Source: CBDUZS01 sp965371785 (GTDB taxonomy: Bacteria > Fermentibacterota > Fermentibacteria > Fermentibacterales > JCC-6). From it: DNA of 46,614 nucleotides. The stretch is taken from assembly GCA_965371785.1 (NCBI GenBank), contig CBDUZS010000014.1:1-46614 (forward strand). The letters run 5' to 3'. The notes under the pieces were generated by a model, which had not been told where the DNA came from, did not search any database, and was given only the letters and a program-made list of their open reading frames with translations. Positions within the stretch are counted from its first letter, which is position 1. The number at the start of each line of letters is the position of its first letter. Positions 24,963 through 33,733 of the stretch are shown here, piece by piece. The position numbers and the translations under genes were made by a program.

Positions 24963-26017
24963 TTTCCCTCTTCCCTGCTGTCGAGGATTCTCAGAATAAT
25001 TTCGTCTATCCTGGTCTTCGGACGTACTCCCGCAATTTTCAAAAGCCTGGAGACGTCAGGTACACGTCTCTGCATATCCTCGAAATCCTTGGTGTAGGCC
25101 TCTTCGTAGGGAACGAGGATGATCTCGGAAGAAGAGTTTGATAGCGCCTTCACCCTCTGTGCCAGCTGCATGATGGTGATCTCCTCAGTCGATCCCACGT
25201 TCACAGCGAGGCCTATAGAATCATCCGTATCCATGAGAGCGATGATGCAGTCGACGACGTCGTTGACCAGGCTGAAGCACCTCGTCTGGTTCCCGTCTCC
25301 GTAAACCGTGATGGGATCGCCTTTCAAGGCCTGTTCGATGAATCGGGGAAGCACCATGCCGTACCTTCCGGACTGGCGAGGACCCACGGTATTGAAGAGC
25401 CTGCCGAGTGTAACCGGGAGGTTCCGTGCCTTCAGGTATGCGAGAGCCAGGAACTCGTCGATCGCCTTCGAGCAGGCATAGCTCCATCTGCTCCTCGATG
25501 TTGCGCCAAGTACGATATCGCCATCCTCAGAGAATGGAATATCAGTGCTCTTCCCGTACACTTCCGATGTTGATGCAATGAATATCCTTTTGTCGTCCTG
25601 CGATGCGGCTGCTAGAACGTTTTCGGTTCCCCTGACATTGGTCTCTATCGTTTTCACGGGTTGTCTCAGGATGTTTTCAACGCCGACGGCAGCCGCAAGA
25701 TGGTATATGACTCCACACTGGTGAACCAGCCCGTTCACCAGAGAGTCATCCAGAACGGAGCCGATTACGTAGCGGAACCCCGCGTTGTCAGTACACTCAT
25801 CGAGATTGGACAGGGAACCTGTGGACAGGTCGTCCAGAACGAGAACGCTCTTTCCGTTTGCAAGCAGCCGCTCACAAAGGTGTGAGCCTATGAAACCGGC
25901 TCCGCCGGTAACCAGGTAATCGTACTTCTGTGGTTTCAGTTGAATCCTCTTTCGCTTACTGACTACAAGTATATGCGTGAATATCTTCTGCGCGAAGCCT
26001 TCCGGGAAGTACTGCAC
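24947..26017 (-). CDS. NAD-dependent epimerase/dehydratase (extended SDR)
   Basis: Up to 356 residues. The Rossmann motif VTGGAGFIGSHL, the DLSTG loop, YHLAAAVGVE and the catalytic YACSK (Y-x3-K) are present, as is the substrate-side LGRLFNTVGPRQSGRYGMV. It resembles UDP-glucuronate decarboxylases and UDP-glucose 4-epimerases, so a nucleotide-sugar step is likely. The farthest start (GTG, 26017) has no ribosome site. AAAGAGG lies 6 bases before a CTG at 25939, just ahead of the Rossmann strand, so the true protein may begin there. First gene of the SpoU-MOSC-AOR operon. Confidence 0.9.
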   Translation of the reverse strand: MQYFPEGFAQKIFTHILVVSKRKRIQLKPQKYDYLVTGGAGFIGSHLCERLLANGKSVLVLDDLSTGSLSNLDECTDNAGFRYVIGSVLDDSLVNGLVHQCGVIYHLAAAVGVENILRQPVKTIETNVRGTENVLAAASQDDKRIFIASTSEVYGKSTDIPFSEDGDIVLGATSRSRWSYACSKAIDEFLALAYLKARNLPVTLGRLFNTVGPRQSGRYGMVLPRFIEQALKGDPITVYGDGNQTRCFSLVNDVVDCIIALMDTDDSIGLAVNVGSTEEITIMQLAQRVKALSNSSSEIILVPYEEAYTKDFEDMQRRVPDVSRLLKIAGVRPKTRIDEIILRILDSREEGNCGNN

Positions 26018-26144
26018 CGTTCAGTTGTGTACCGAGTGTTCGGAGTGAGATCAGAGGGTTTTCCGGACTCCCCCTGTGTGCTTCAACGAACAATATTATA
26101 CGCTGTTCTCGATTCGTGTACCCTTTTCAAATTCAGGAGTATTG

Positions 26145-26597
26145 ATGAAACTGCTGTTGATCCTTTCCCTGTTCGCTGTTTCAGCTTACGCCACAGTAAG
26201 TTCTGAACTCATAGCTTCCTACCTTGATTCACTGGGAGCAAACTACGAACAGGATGAGAACGCATTCCTGCTCTACGTGGTAGAGGAGGGGGAGGAATCC
26301 TGGCCTTTCTTCTACATCGAGATCAGCGAGCGCGACGAGGCGTGTTACATGGTCGGATTCACACCCGGTGTACTTCCCGCCACTGGCGAAGCAAGAGCTG
26401 CCGGGCTGGAGACTCTTGCCGATCTCAACTGGAACTACACTTTTGTCAAATTCTCGGCAGACCCTGAATCGGGTGAGATCACAGTCAGCTACACCTTCAG
26501 TACGGAGAACGGCGTGGGGTACGACGCGTTCTCGGCAATGGTCTACGTTCTGATCGCGACTGTTCAGGAAAACCTGGAGGTCCTGACGGACCTTTAG
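26145..26597 (+). CDS. Exported YbjN-like small protein
   Basis: 150 residues from the ATG at 26145, preceded by CAGGAG. A short signal peptide (LLLILSLFAVSAYA) is followed by a domain (LIASYLDSLGANYEQDEN, FLLYVVEEG, VSYTFSTENGVGYDAF) reminiscent of YbjN/type III chaperone-like folds, often found as small sensors or adaptors. Export is unusual for that fold. It lies 20 bp upstream of the Prs gene. Function unknown. Confidence 0.75.
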   Translation: MKLLLILSLFAVSAYATVSSELIASYLDSLGANYEQDENAFLLYVVEEGEESWPFFYIEISERDEACYMVGFTPGVLPATGEARAAGLETLADLNWNYTFVKFSADPESGEITVSYTFSTENGVGYDAFSAMVYVLIATVQENLEVLTDL

Positions 26598-26616
26598 ACT
26601 CTTCAGATGGGGGGGT

Positions 26617-27654
26617 ATGATGTTCGGCAGCATTGCGATCTGCTGTGGTCGGGCAAGTCAGAAACTCGGTGCACGCATTTGTGATATTCTTGGAATCGCA
26701 CCGGAGGAAATCGATTTCGTTCAGTTCTCCAACGGCAACATGATGACGAATTTCACAGGTGGCACCGTCCGCGAGAAGGACGTCTTCGTAATCCAATCGG
26801 GAGAACGTTCCATCTTCCAGGACAAACTTGACGCGTACAGACAGGTATCGGGAGACATCCTCGAACTGCTTCAGCTGATCTACGCGCTCAAGGACAGCGC
26901 AGGACGCATCACAGCGGTTACTCCCTACTTCCCCTATGCCAGGAGCGACAAGAAGGACAAGCCGAGAATTGCAATAACCGCGAAGATGATGTTCGACCTC
27001 CTCGAATCAGTGAAAACCGACAGAGTTCTCACGATGACCCTCCACTGTCCACAGAGCCAGGGGTTCAGCAACATTCCCGTTGATCAGCTGCATGCTTACG
27101 GTGTGTTCCTGGAAAGAATTCTCGATCTGGGCTGCGAGAAGCTCGCATTCATCGCTCCCGATTCGGGCAGCATTCTAGACAACGATTTCCTTGCAGTACA
27201 AACCGCCAAAGCAATACGTGAAGCAGGCGGAACCCCGCACATCACTACAGGTTACGTGAAGAAGGTTCGAGTTGACGATACCGAGAACCCCAGGGTTAGA
27301 ACCGTAGAGGGGATCGACGACCTGACCGACACGACGGTAATCATGAGCGATGATGAAGCCGTATCCGGAAAGAGCCTGATACTCTGTGCCGAAACGGCAA
27401 AGGGGAGGGGAGCGAAAGAGATCTACGCTTTCGTCACACATGCCGTCCTCTCCGGACAGGCTGTGAAACGTATAGAAAACAGCCCCCTGACCAGACTCTT
27501 CATCACGGACACGGTCGAATTCGAACTGGAGCAGGCCGAGCAGGTTGCAGGATGCCCCATCACGAAGATCGTGACTCTTTCGGTGGCCGGAGTATTCGCT
27601 GAAGCGATTCAGAGGACACACGAGGGCAGAAGCCTCAGTTCGCTATTCCTCTGA
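26617..27654 (+). CDS. Divergent ribose-phosphate pyrophosphokinase (Prs-like)
   Basis: 345 residues. The overall Prs layout is plain: VRGKDVF-like VREKDVFVIQS, TPYFPYARSDKKDKPR, ITAKMMFDLLE, RVLTMTLH and NIPVDQLHAYGVF. Several catalytic positions differ from canonical enzymes: DLHAGQ is TLHCPQ, PDxGGxxRA is PDSGSILDND, and the PRPP loop DDxxDTGGT is DDEAVSGKS. The enzyme normally makes PRPP from ATP and ribose 5-phosphate. With these changes it may be a regulatory or altered-substrate homolog. A strong terminator follows. Confidence 0.85.
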   Translation: MMFGSIAICCGRASQKLGARICDILGIAPEEIDFVQFSNGNMMTNFTGGTVREKDVFVIQSGERSIFQDKLDAYRQVSGDILELLQLIYALKDSAGRITAVTPYFPYARSDKKDKPRIAITAKMMFDLLESVKTDRVLTMTLHCPQSQGFSNIPVDQLHAYGVFLERILDLGCEKLAFIAPDSGSILDNDFLAVQTAKAIREAGGTPHITTGYVKKVRVDDTENPRVRTVEGIDDLTDTTVIMSDDEAVSGKSLILCAETAKGRGAKEIYAFVTHAVLSGQAVKRIENSPLTRLFITDTVEFELEQAEQVAGCPITKIVTLSVAGVFAEAIQRTHEGRSLSSLFL

Positions 27655-27676
27655 TACTACGTGGTTTACAATACAG

Positions 27677-27701
27677 GGGTGGCCGATAGGGCCACCCTTT
27701 T
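27677..27701 (+). terminator. Rho-independent terminator after prs-like gene
   Basis: GGGTGGCC (27677-27684) pairs perfectly with GGCCACCC (27690-27697) around a 5-base loop and is followed by TTTT. It lies 22 bp after the stop codon. Confidence 0.9.
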
Positions 27702-27710
27702 CGTATAATG

Positions 27711-27955
27711 TCCCCTGGTCCACCGCAGTTACAAAGGATATTCGGAGCCGGTTACCTCAACCGGCAAAGGTGGAAGGGAGGTCGAAATGGTCATGAATTC
27801 AGATATCCGGCAGGGGTGCCGAGCAACCTGACCTCCTGGTACTTCGGTTAAACCCGAATCACCCTCTACATCGACGATGCCAGTGAAGGCAGGGAGCCGC
27901 ACGCCGCTCAGAGGTGTGGCGTAACCCAGACAGGGTTCCTCTGCCGGTTGCTATA
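27711..27955 (+). ncRNA. Candidate structured RNA, class not recognised
   Basis: This ~240-bp non-coding stretch between a terminator and a promoter-like AT-rich patch is full of nested complementary segments: GCCGG/CCGGC (27747/27761), GGAGGTC/GACCTCC (27777/27830), TTCGG/CCGAA (27843/27854), AACCC/GGGTT (27923/27933) and CAGAGG/CCTCTG. The ends nearly close on each other (ACCGCAG near 27722 with CTGCCGGT near 27941). A perfect TATAAT at 27704-27709 lies just ahead of it, without a good -35. Fragments such as GGGGTGCC and ATGCCAG recall a thi-box riboswitch, but CTGAGA is missing and the downstream gene is unrelated. Strand is inferred from the TATAAT. Confidence 0.4.
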
Positions 27956-28001
27956 CGCTTTGCATTAATAATATTTGACTACCAAAGTTCTGGAGGTTCG
28001 T

Positions 28002-30959
28002 ATGGATCATTCGATTTTACTCAGAGATTACTCGGACAGCGATGCCGATGCCGTGGCGAAGATGTGGGAGGAGAGCCGCGAGGGCTGGCCGCCCGGCTTC
28101 TTCGGGGCATCAGCCACTACAGCTGAGAGTGTCAGGCAGGATGAGCACAGCTCTGGCGGCCTTTTCACTGCGCTGGCATGGCTCGGTGACAGAGCGGTCG
28201 GCTTCTGCAGGACCACGCCGTACGGGGGCGAGCAGGATGCAACCTACGTAGCGCTCCTGAGCGTGGTCCCGGACCTTCATGGGAAGAAGATCGGCAAGAA
28301 GCTTCTGCTGGATGCTGTCACGAGAGTCGCGGACAAAGGATACTACCGTATCGACCTGCACACGTGGCCTGCGAACACCAAGGCAGTTCCCCTGTACAAG
28401 AAGACAGGTTTCTTCTGGGTACCGGACTCCATGGTCTACATGCAGAACTACATGCCTTTCCTTCTCCAGAGGCCCGAATTCAAGGAGTTCCTCGGTGACG
28501 GATGGTGGTACGATCACTTCGACCGGGAACTGAAGGTCGAGCACGACGAGGAGAAGACGGAATCCGGAAGGGATGTCTTCACCTACGTCTTCAGAAAGGA
28601 CGGTGAGTTCAAGGCGGTATTCGACCTTACGGGCAGAATGCTCTGCAGCCTCGATACACCGGATTTCTCCGCCTCGATGGAACGTTCGAACGGAAAGGTT
28701 TACTTCGGGATTCCGGCCACAGTCTCCCTCTCGGGACGGTCATTGCCCGGAACTGTGAGTGTCTGCAGCGACAGCTCTCTTGAAGCATCGGAGTCGTTCG
28801 ACACGGATGAAGATGGATTCGGCGTTACGCCCGAACCTCTCCGTGTTCCGAAGACCCAACGGGACAGGGCGCCGAGGGTGTCTGTGAAACTTTCCTCCGC
28901 TGAACCCCTCGAGATCGGCCTCGGGCTGAGAGCAGAGGAACCCGTTTCAATGGTCTCTCCCACGTTCCGTTTCATCTCCCCGGGGCAGAAGACCCTGGAA
29001 CTGGACTTCAAGAGGCTTGCGGACGCCAGCGATGTCGTTCTCAGGTATTCAGTCGACCAGGGTGAGGAGATCGAGAATACGATATCGCTGAGCGATACCG
29101 TATTCCAGGCCTGCACACTCGATCTGCCTGACCTGGGCATCGGCATCCATACGCTCAGATTCGTTCTGGCCTGGAAGGAAGTGGAAAGCTATCCGGAAAC
29201 GGTAGTTCTCGTTACAGGGCTTCTCTCCGGTGACCCGGTCGTGGTCGACACACGGCATTCGATGCTGATCGTAGGCGAGGATACCGTGCTGCAGATCTCT
29301 CGGAAGGGTGCAACAGGACTGTTCTGGGGACGCTCAATGGACGACAGGCCCGAGCGTCTGGCCTTTTTGAGGATGGGCGCGGGACCCCCGCTCTGGGGTT
29401 CCGATCTTCCCCTCCAGGTATACGATCTCGAGGAGAGGGAAGGAGCCGTAGTCGCAACGACCGACTGGCCCTCCCGCAGAGGAATTAAGCACAGCTGCAC
29501 CTTCAGGCTGGACCCGTCCGGCTTCGTGGAAGCACGGAGCATCGTCGAAAACGGTTCCGACACTGACCAGAAGGTGATCTTTCATGCACACTGGAGCGGT
29601 ATGGAAATCTTCAGCCCCAGAACGGACATCATCCCCCTCAAGGGTTCCCTTCACGTCGAGCCGAGTGTGTACAACCAGCTCCCTGACTGGAGTGAAGACC
29701 TTCCGCACAAAGTGGAGGAGCTGGGGGCTCCCTGGACCGGCCTGACGGGACCGGACAGGGCATTGATGTCCTACTTCGAGGGATGGTCTGCAATGCAGTA
29801 TGGCCGCCCTGAAACCGGGGACATCATCGTACAGCCAGGGGAATCAGCATCCTCTCCGTCCTATCGGATGCTGTACGTCGAAGGTGAGCTGAAGTCCCTC
29901 CTGCGGAAAGCCGTGAGCCTCGGGTGGCGGATCGGCGACACCGAGCGGCTGCTCCCCTTCCCCGACCACAGTGTTGAGCCGATCATGTGCAGCGGCTCGA
30001 TCACATCCCTCACCCACGGACTGAAGGGGGAGAGGAAGGCCGCTATTTCGGTCAACGGTTCCGAGATCGCCAGCGGCCCGATCAGGAGCGGCTCTGCCAT
30101 ATCCGGAGAGGTCAGCGGCACTGGACCTGTCGAAATCCTTCTCGATGTTGCCGGAAGATCTTTTGCAATACCCTCCTTCCTGGTAGGGAAGGACTGCGGA
30201 GTGGAAGCTGCGGAGCTCGACGACGGTATCCTCATGATCTCCAACGGACGCCTGAAAGCCCTGATAGACCCCTCTCAGTGCGGGCACGTGTTCAGCATAG
30301 ATCTGGATGGAACGGAGTATCTCAGGGCATCCCATCCTGATCCTGGAGAGATGGCCTGGGAGAAGCCGTGGTTCGGTGGAATCCACCCCCGGATCGCGAC
30401 TTCACAGCAGAGCCCGTTCAGGCTGGAAGAGCACAGGCCCGAAACCAGACTGCTCGAGAAGCTTACAGGTGGTCTCACAGAGCGAGGCTGGGAACAGGTC
30501 TGGAAAGTAAATCACAAGAAGTACGGATCCTTTCTACTTCGCTGGGAGGTGACGCTGCTTCCCTCAGTACCGGTGCTCAGGAGCAGGCTGGATGCCGAGC
30601 CCCTGGCAGGATCCGCCTTCGGTGGAGAGATAGACGTACGAGGCTTCATCCAGCCTGGCGGTGATTACTCTGATGGTATCCTCTCATGCCACTCCAACCC
30701 CTCACTCAGGCAGGGCCGGAAGCACTCGGGTGCATGGGGACAGATGGGCAAGTGGGCTCGCGTCGAGTCGCCTGGGAAGGGCTTCGTCGAAGCATACACT
30801 CTCGGTGACGGTACCTTCTTCTGCGAGGACTACTCGGGAGAAGGCTGTCACCTCGCAGTCTTCTGCCCCCTCTCCCGAAAGCGTACCGTTGAGATTCTAT
30901 GGCTGTTCGGAACCGGAGAGGACGAGAAGCTGTCGGACATTCTGCGTTTCCATGTATGA
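28002..30959 (+). CDS. GNAT acetyltransferase fused to a large beta-rich region
   Basis: 985 residues from the ATG at 28002 (GGAGG upstream). Residues 1-150 are a GNAT domain (VALLSVVPDLHGKKIGKKLLLDA is the acetyl-CoA loop; NTKAVPLYKKTGF is the end motif). Residues ~160-985 carry no known catalytic motif. They are rich in beta-strands, and stretches such as NGRLKALIDPSQCGHVFSID with WFGGIHPRI and RLEEHRPETRLLEK resemble the mutarotase-like C-terminal folds of carbohydrate enzymes. An intracellular role in acetylating or binding a sugar derivative is a guess. There is no signal peptide, and the architecture is unfamiliar to me. Confidence 0.8.
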   Translation: MDHSILLRDYSDSDADAVAKMWEESREGWPPGFFGASATTAESVRQDEHSSGGLFTALAWLGDRAVGFCRTTPYGGEQDATYVALLSVVPDLHGKKIGKKLLLDAVTRVADKGYYRIDLHTWPANTKAVPLYKKTGFFWVPDSMVYMQNYMPFLLQRPEFKEFLGDGWWYDHFDRELKVEHDEEKTESGRDVFTYVFRKDGEFKAVFDLTGRMLCSLDTPDFSASMERSNGKVYFGIPATVSLSGRSLPGTVSVCSDSSLEASESFDTDEDGFGVTPEPLRVPKTQRDRAPRVSVKLSSAEPLEIGLGLRAEEPVSMVSPTFRFISPGQKTLELDFKRLADASDVVLRYSVDQGEEIENTISLSDTVFQACTLDLPDLGIGIHTLRFVLAWKEVESYPETVVLVTGLLSGDPVVVDTRHSMLIVGEDTVLQISRKGATGLFWGRSMDDRPERLAFLRMGAGPPLWGSDLPLQVYDLEEREGAVVATTDWPSRRGIKHSCTFRLDPSGFVEARSIVENGSDTDQKVIFHAHWSGMEIFSPRTDIIPLKGSLHVEPSVYNQLPDWSEDLPHKVEELGAPWTGLTGPDRALMSYFEGWSAMQYGRPETGDIIVQPGESASSPSYRMLYVEGELKSLLRKAVSLGWRIGDTERLLPFPDHSVEPIMCSGSITSLTHGLKGERKAAISVNGSEIASGPIRSGSAISGEVSGTGPVEILLDVAGRSFAIPSFLVGKDCGVEAAELDDGILMISNGRLKALIDPSQCGHVFSIDLDGTEYLRASHPDPGEMAWEKPWFGGIHPRIATSQQSPFRLEEHRPETRLLEKLTGGLTERGWEQVWKVNHKKYGSFLLRWEVTLLPSVPVLRSRLDAEPLAGSAFGGEIDVRGFIQPGGDYSDGILSCHSNPSLRQGRKHSGAWGQMGKWARVESPGKGFVEAYTLGDGTFFCEDYSGEGCHLAVFCPLSRKRTVEILWLFGTGEDEKLSDILRFHV

Positions 30960-30986
30960 TTGGGGACACGAAACGAGGAGGATGGA

Positions 30987-31328
30987 ATGTTCACAAGACA
31001 GCCAGCTGAAGTCGAGTTCACGGAAGTCGAAATGGAGGGCGCTGAGAAGGTATTGATCAGCGTCCTCCTCGGAAGCGATCAGAAGGTCCCCCACTTTCTG
31101 ATGCGTCATTTTCGCATCGAACCGGGTGGGCACACACCGTATCACACACACAAATGGGAGCACGAGATCTACTGCCTGTCCGGAACCGGTGAGATAAGGC
31201 AGAAGGACAATGCCTGGAAGCTGATACCGGGAACGTCTGCTCTGGTATCTCCAAGGGAAGAGCACAACTTCGTGAACACAGGGGATGTGCCCTTCGAGTT
31301 CCTCTGCATAATTCCGAAGAGCGTGTGA
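30987..31328 (+). CDS. Single-domain cupin protein
   Basis: 113 residues from the ATG at 30987, preceded by GAGGAGG. The cupin motif 1 G-x5-HxH-x-E is visible as PGGHTPYHTHKWEHEIYCLSGTG, and motif 2 is PREEHNFVNTG. The metal ligands His, His, Glu and His are retained. The protein could bind a metal and a small acid or sugar. It follows the GNAT fusion gene after 27 bp and probably shares its transcript. Confidence 0.88.
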   Translation: MFTRQPAEVEFTEVEMEGAEKVLISVLLGSDQKVPHFLMRHFRIEPGGHTPYHTHKWEHEIYCLSGTGEIRQKDNAWKLIPGTSALVSPREEHNFVNTGDVPFEFLCIIPKSV

Positions 31329-31332
31329 TCGG

Positions 31333-31761
31333 TCAGCGATGGCTCCGGAAGAATCTCTTTAGCAGAGCCGACGACCTGTCCGCCATGCACCCTTCCTGAA
31401 CCTCGGGGTAGTGGTTCAGACCGGGCATCTCCAAGATATCCGTCACCGACCCGAATGCACCGAACCTCTTATCGCGTGCCCCGTAGACCACCCTGGGAAT
31501 CCTCGAGTTCACTATCAGCCCCGCGCACATGAGGCAGGGTTCGAGAGTTGTGTAGAGTGTGCACCCCTCGAGGCGCCAGTCGTTCCTCGCAGCGCAGGCT
31601 GCCTCTATTACCTGGTGCTCGGCATGTGCCGACGGACTGTGGAGCTCTCTGGTCCTGTTGCGGTTCGAGAAGAACTCATTCGACGAGGTTACCAGCACCG
31701 CGCCGACGGGAACCTCGTCGCTTGAAAAGGCCCTGTCAGCCTCCTCGAGAGCCAGGGTCAT
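31333..31761 (-). CDS. tadA: tRNA adenosine deaminase-like protein (TadA family)
   Basis: 142 residues. Zinc deaminase motifs HAEHQVIEAA (His plus catalytic Glu) and PCLMCAGLI (PCxxC) are complete. FGAFGSVTDIL and the basic C-terminus LLKRFFRSHR fit TadA, which converts A34 to inosine in tRNA-Arg. The family usually begins with a short extra helix; here no start codon exists upstream of 31761 before the preceding gene's stop, so the protein begins at MTLALEEA. A general nucleoside deaminase is the alternative. It follows the M24 peptidase by 28 bp. Confidence 0.85.
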   Translation of the reverse strand: MTLALEEADRAFSSDEVPVGAVLVTSSNEFFSNRNRTRELHSPSAHAEHQVIEAACAARNDWRLEGCTLYTTLEPCLMCAGLIVNSRIPRVVYGARDKRFGAFGSVTDILEMPGLNHYPEVQEGCMADRSSALLKRFFRSHR

Positions 31762-31789
31762 CCATCGTATGTCGTCTCCCGGGGCGATA

Positions 31790-33043
31790 TCAGCCTCTCC
31801 CGGCCATGAGGGCTTCTATCTCATCCGGTGTCTTCGGTATCTGCGCCGAGAGTATCGTATTACCGTTCTCGCCTATCAGGACATCGTCCTCAATCCTTAT
31901 CCCGATTCCCTCCTCGGTGGAGTAGAAGCCGGGCTCGACGGTCATTACCATCCCGGGACGGAGCTCTGCCGTGACGATGTTCTCGTCGTGTGTATCCATT
32001 CCAAGGTGGTGGCCGGCGTTGTGGTAGTAGAACTGGGAGAAATCCTTCTCATCCTCGATCAGACCCTTTTCCTTCATGAGCTTCCCGTAGAACTCGTTGA
32101 CCTCACTGTTCCACTTCACCTGGAGCTTGCCCGGCCTGAGCAGACGGATTGCCTCAGCCTGTACGGTGAGAACCATATCCATCAGTTCCCTCTGCCTGGC
32201 GGTGAACTTCCCGTTGACAGGGACAGTCCGGGAGATGTCGCTGTTGTAGAGCCCGATCTGGGCGCCGAAGTCCAGGAGCAGCAGGTCTCCGTCTTCAAGG
32301 ACCTTGTCGTTGTCGACGTAGTGGAGGCAGGTGGCCATTTTTCCGCCGGCGACGATTGCGGGGAAAGCCTCAGTCTGACCGGCCTTATTGAATTCGTAGA
32401 GGATTTCGGCATTGAACTCGTACTCGATCATGCCCGGGTGGAGCGCTTCGACGGCTCTTCTGAACCCCTTGTCCGTAAGGTCGATTGCTCCCGCCATGAT
32501 CTCGAGCTCCTCGTCGGACTTGACCATCCTTTGCGAGAATATCATTCCCGACAACCTCTCGAACCGGACATGGGGATAGGAGCTGCGTATCCTGTTCGCC
32601 AGTCTCAGCCTCTCTCCTCCCTCGGATTTTATACTCCCGAGCGGAAAATCGACGAATACGTTCGATATCCCGAAACGCTGGAGAAGCCGGTCTATCCACT
32701 TACTGACATCTTCACTGAACCTGATATCCTCGATGCCGCTCTTCTCCGAAGCCTGCTCCTTCGTGAGAACTGTGCCGAACCACTTCGCGTACTCATCGCT
32801 GTAGGGGGAGATGAAGATGACCTCTTTCGCATCTTCGCCTTTCCTCCTGTGCATTACGAGCCAGGTTCCAGCCTGTTCAATGCCCGTCAGGTAGACGAGG
32901 TTCTTGTTAGGTGTATACGGATAGGAACCATCGGCACTTGAAGGTTTTGTACTGGACGGAGGTACGATTACTGCATACTCCTCCGGCATGTCATGGATGA
33001 GGGTCTCTCTTCGCGATCTGTACACGACCGGTTCGTACATCAC
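31790..33043 (-). CDS. pepP: Xaa-Pro aminopeptidase (M24B)
   Basis: 417 residues. An N-terminal creatinase-like domain (about 1-165, YTPNKNLVYLTGIEQAG) is followed by the pita-bread fold. Its metal ligands are visible: Asp in LLLDFGAQIG, Asp in NSDISRT, His in HHLGMDTHD, Glu in TVEPGFY and Glu in IRIEDDVL. It removes N-terminal residues from peptides with Pro at position 2 and normally holds two manganese ions. It is coupled to the nitroreductase gene by an ATGA overlap. Confidence 0.93.
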   Translation of the reverse strand: MMYEPVVYRSRRETLIHDMPEEYAVIVPPSSTKPSSADGSYPYTPNKNLVYLTGIEQAGTWLVMHRRKGEDAKEVIFISPYSDEYAKWFGTVLTKEQASEKSGIEDIRFSEDVSKWIDRLLQRFGISNVFVDFPLGSIKSEGGERLRLANRIRSSYPHVRFERLSGMIFSQRMVKSDEELEIMAGAIDLTDKGFRRAVEALHPGMIEYEFNAEILYEFNKAGQTEAFPAIVAGGKMATCLHYVDNDKVLEDGDLLLLDFGAQIGLYNSDISRTVPVNGKFTARQRELMDMVLTVQAEAIRLLRPGKLQVKWNSEVNEFYGKLMKEKGLIEDEKDFSQFYYHNAGHHLGMDTHDENIVTAELRPGMVMTVEPGFYSTEEGIGIRIEDDVLIGENGNTILSAQIPKTPDEIEALMAGRG

Positions 33044-33636
33044 AGATCCTCCATATCGATATCATGTAAGTCAGTTTTAACTACGAGGCTGTCCAGGTCC
33101 AGCTTGGGTACATGGTGCCTGCCATCCTCGTCTCTCCAGTATTCGATACCTTTTTTCACCGGCTCCAGGACGACTTCCTCCCCCGGTACTCCCAGTGCGA
33201 TAACAAGCTTTACCGAGTAACCGGGAGCACTGATTGCTTTTGAAACAATTTCCCTGTCGAAGCTGAGGATCATACAGGAGCCATATCCCGCATCTCTGGC
33301 TGCGAGAACGATGTAGGCAGCGGCAATACCGGTATCGATTGGGGTGAACGGTTTCTCTTCATCGGGGGCAAGTATAGAAACGTAGGCGGATGGCCTCTCC
33401 CCCTCTGATGGACCGTCCCAGTCAGCCAGGTATCCTGCCCATTTGATACAGGGAAAGACCTTGCTGCACTCATGAGGGCTGTTGATGATCGAAAACCGCA
33501 GGAGCTGCAGGTTCGCAGCGCACGGAGCCAGCCTTGCGGCATTCACTATCGAGAGGAGGTGCTCCATGGGAATGCGCTGTTCCTCTCTGAAGCGTCTGAA
33601 CGATCTTGTCTGCTCTGGAAGATTCGAAAAATCCAT
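33040..33636 (-). CDS. Nitroreductase-family flavoprotein
   Basis: 198 residues. TRSFRRFREEQRIP at the N-terminus is the FMN-phosphate binding segment; LAPCAANLQLLRF and the helix GIAAAYIVLAARDAGYGSCMI are typical of the family. It ends with GVPGEEVVLEPVKKG. These proteins use FMN and NAD(P)H to reduce nitro compounds, quinones or related substrates; the physiological substrate cannot be told. First gene of an operon with pepP and tadA. Confidence 0.9.
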   Translation of the reverse strand: MDFSNLPEQTRSFRRFREEQRIPMEHLLSIVNAARLAPCAANLQLLRFSIINSPHECSKVFPCIKWAGYLADWDGPSEGERPSAYVSILAPDEEKPFTPIDTGIAAAYIVLAARDAGYGSCMILSFDREIVSKAISAPGYSVKLVIALGVPGEEVVLEPVKKGIEYWRDEDGRHHVPKLDLDSLVVKTDLHDIDMEDL

Positions 33637-33733
33637 ACTGACACCTCCGAAAATGGAATATACGGAGATGGCGGCTGCGGTGGCAGACGTTATCGGAAGA
33701 GGGCGGATCGGGAGATCCGCCCCGCATGGAGCA

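Noticed and set aside
27800..27900. TPP (thi-box) riboswitch
   Set aside because: GGGGTGCC, ACCC and ATGCCAG fragments are present, but CTGAGA and the stem around GCCAG are missing, and the downstream gene is not a thiamine gene.
31559..32941. Long plus-strand open frame opposite the M24 peptidase
   Set aside because: It lies antisense to pepP and tadA, which have full catalytic motifs; the frame is a shadow of their codon pattern.
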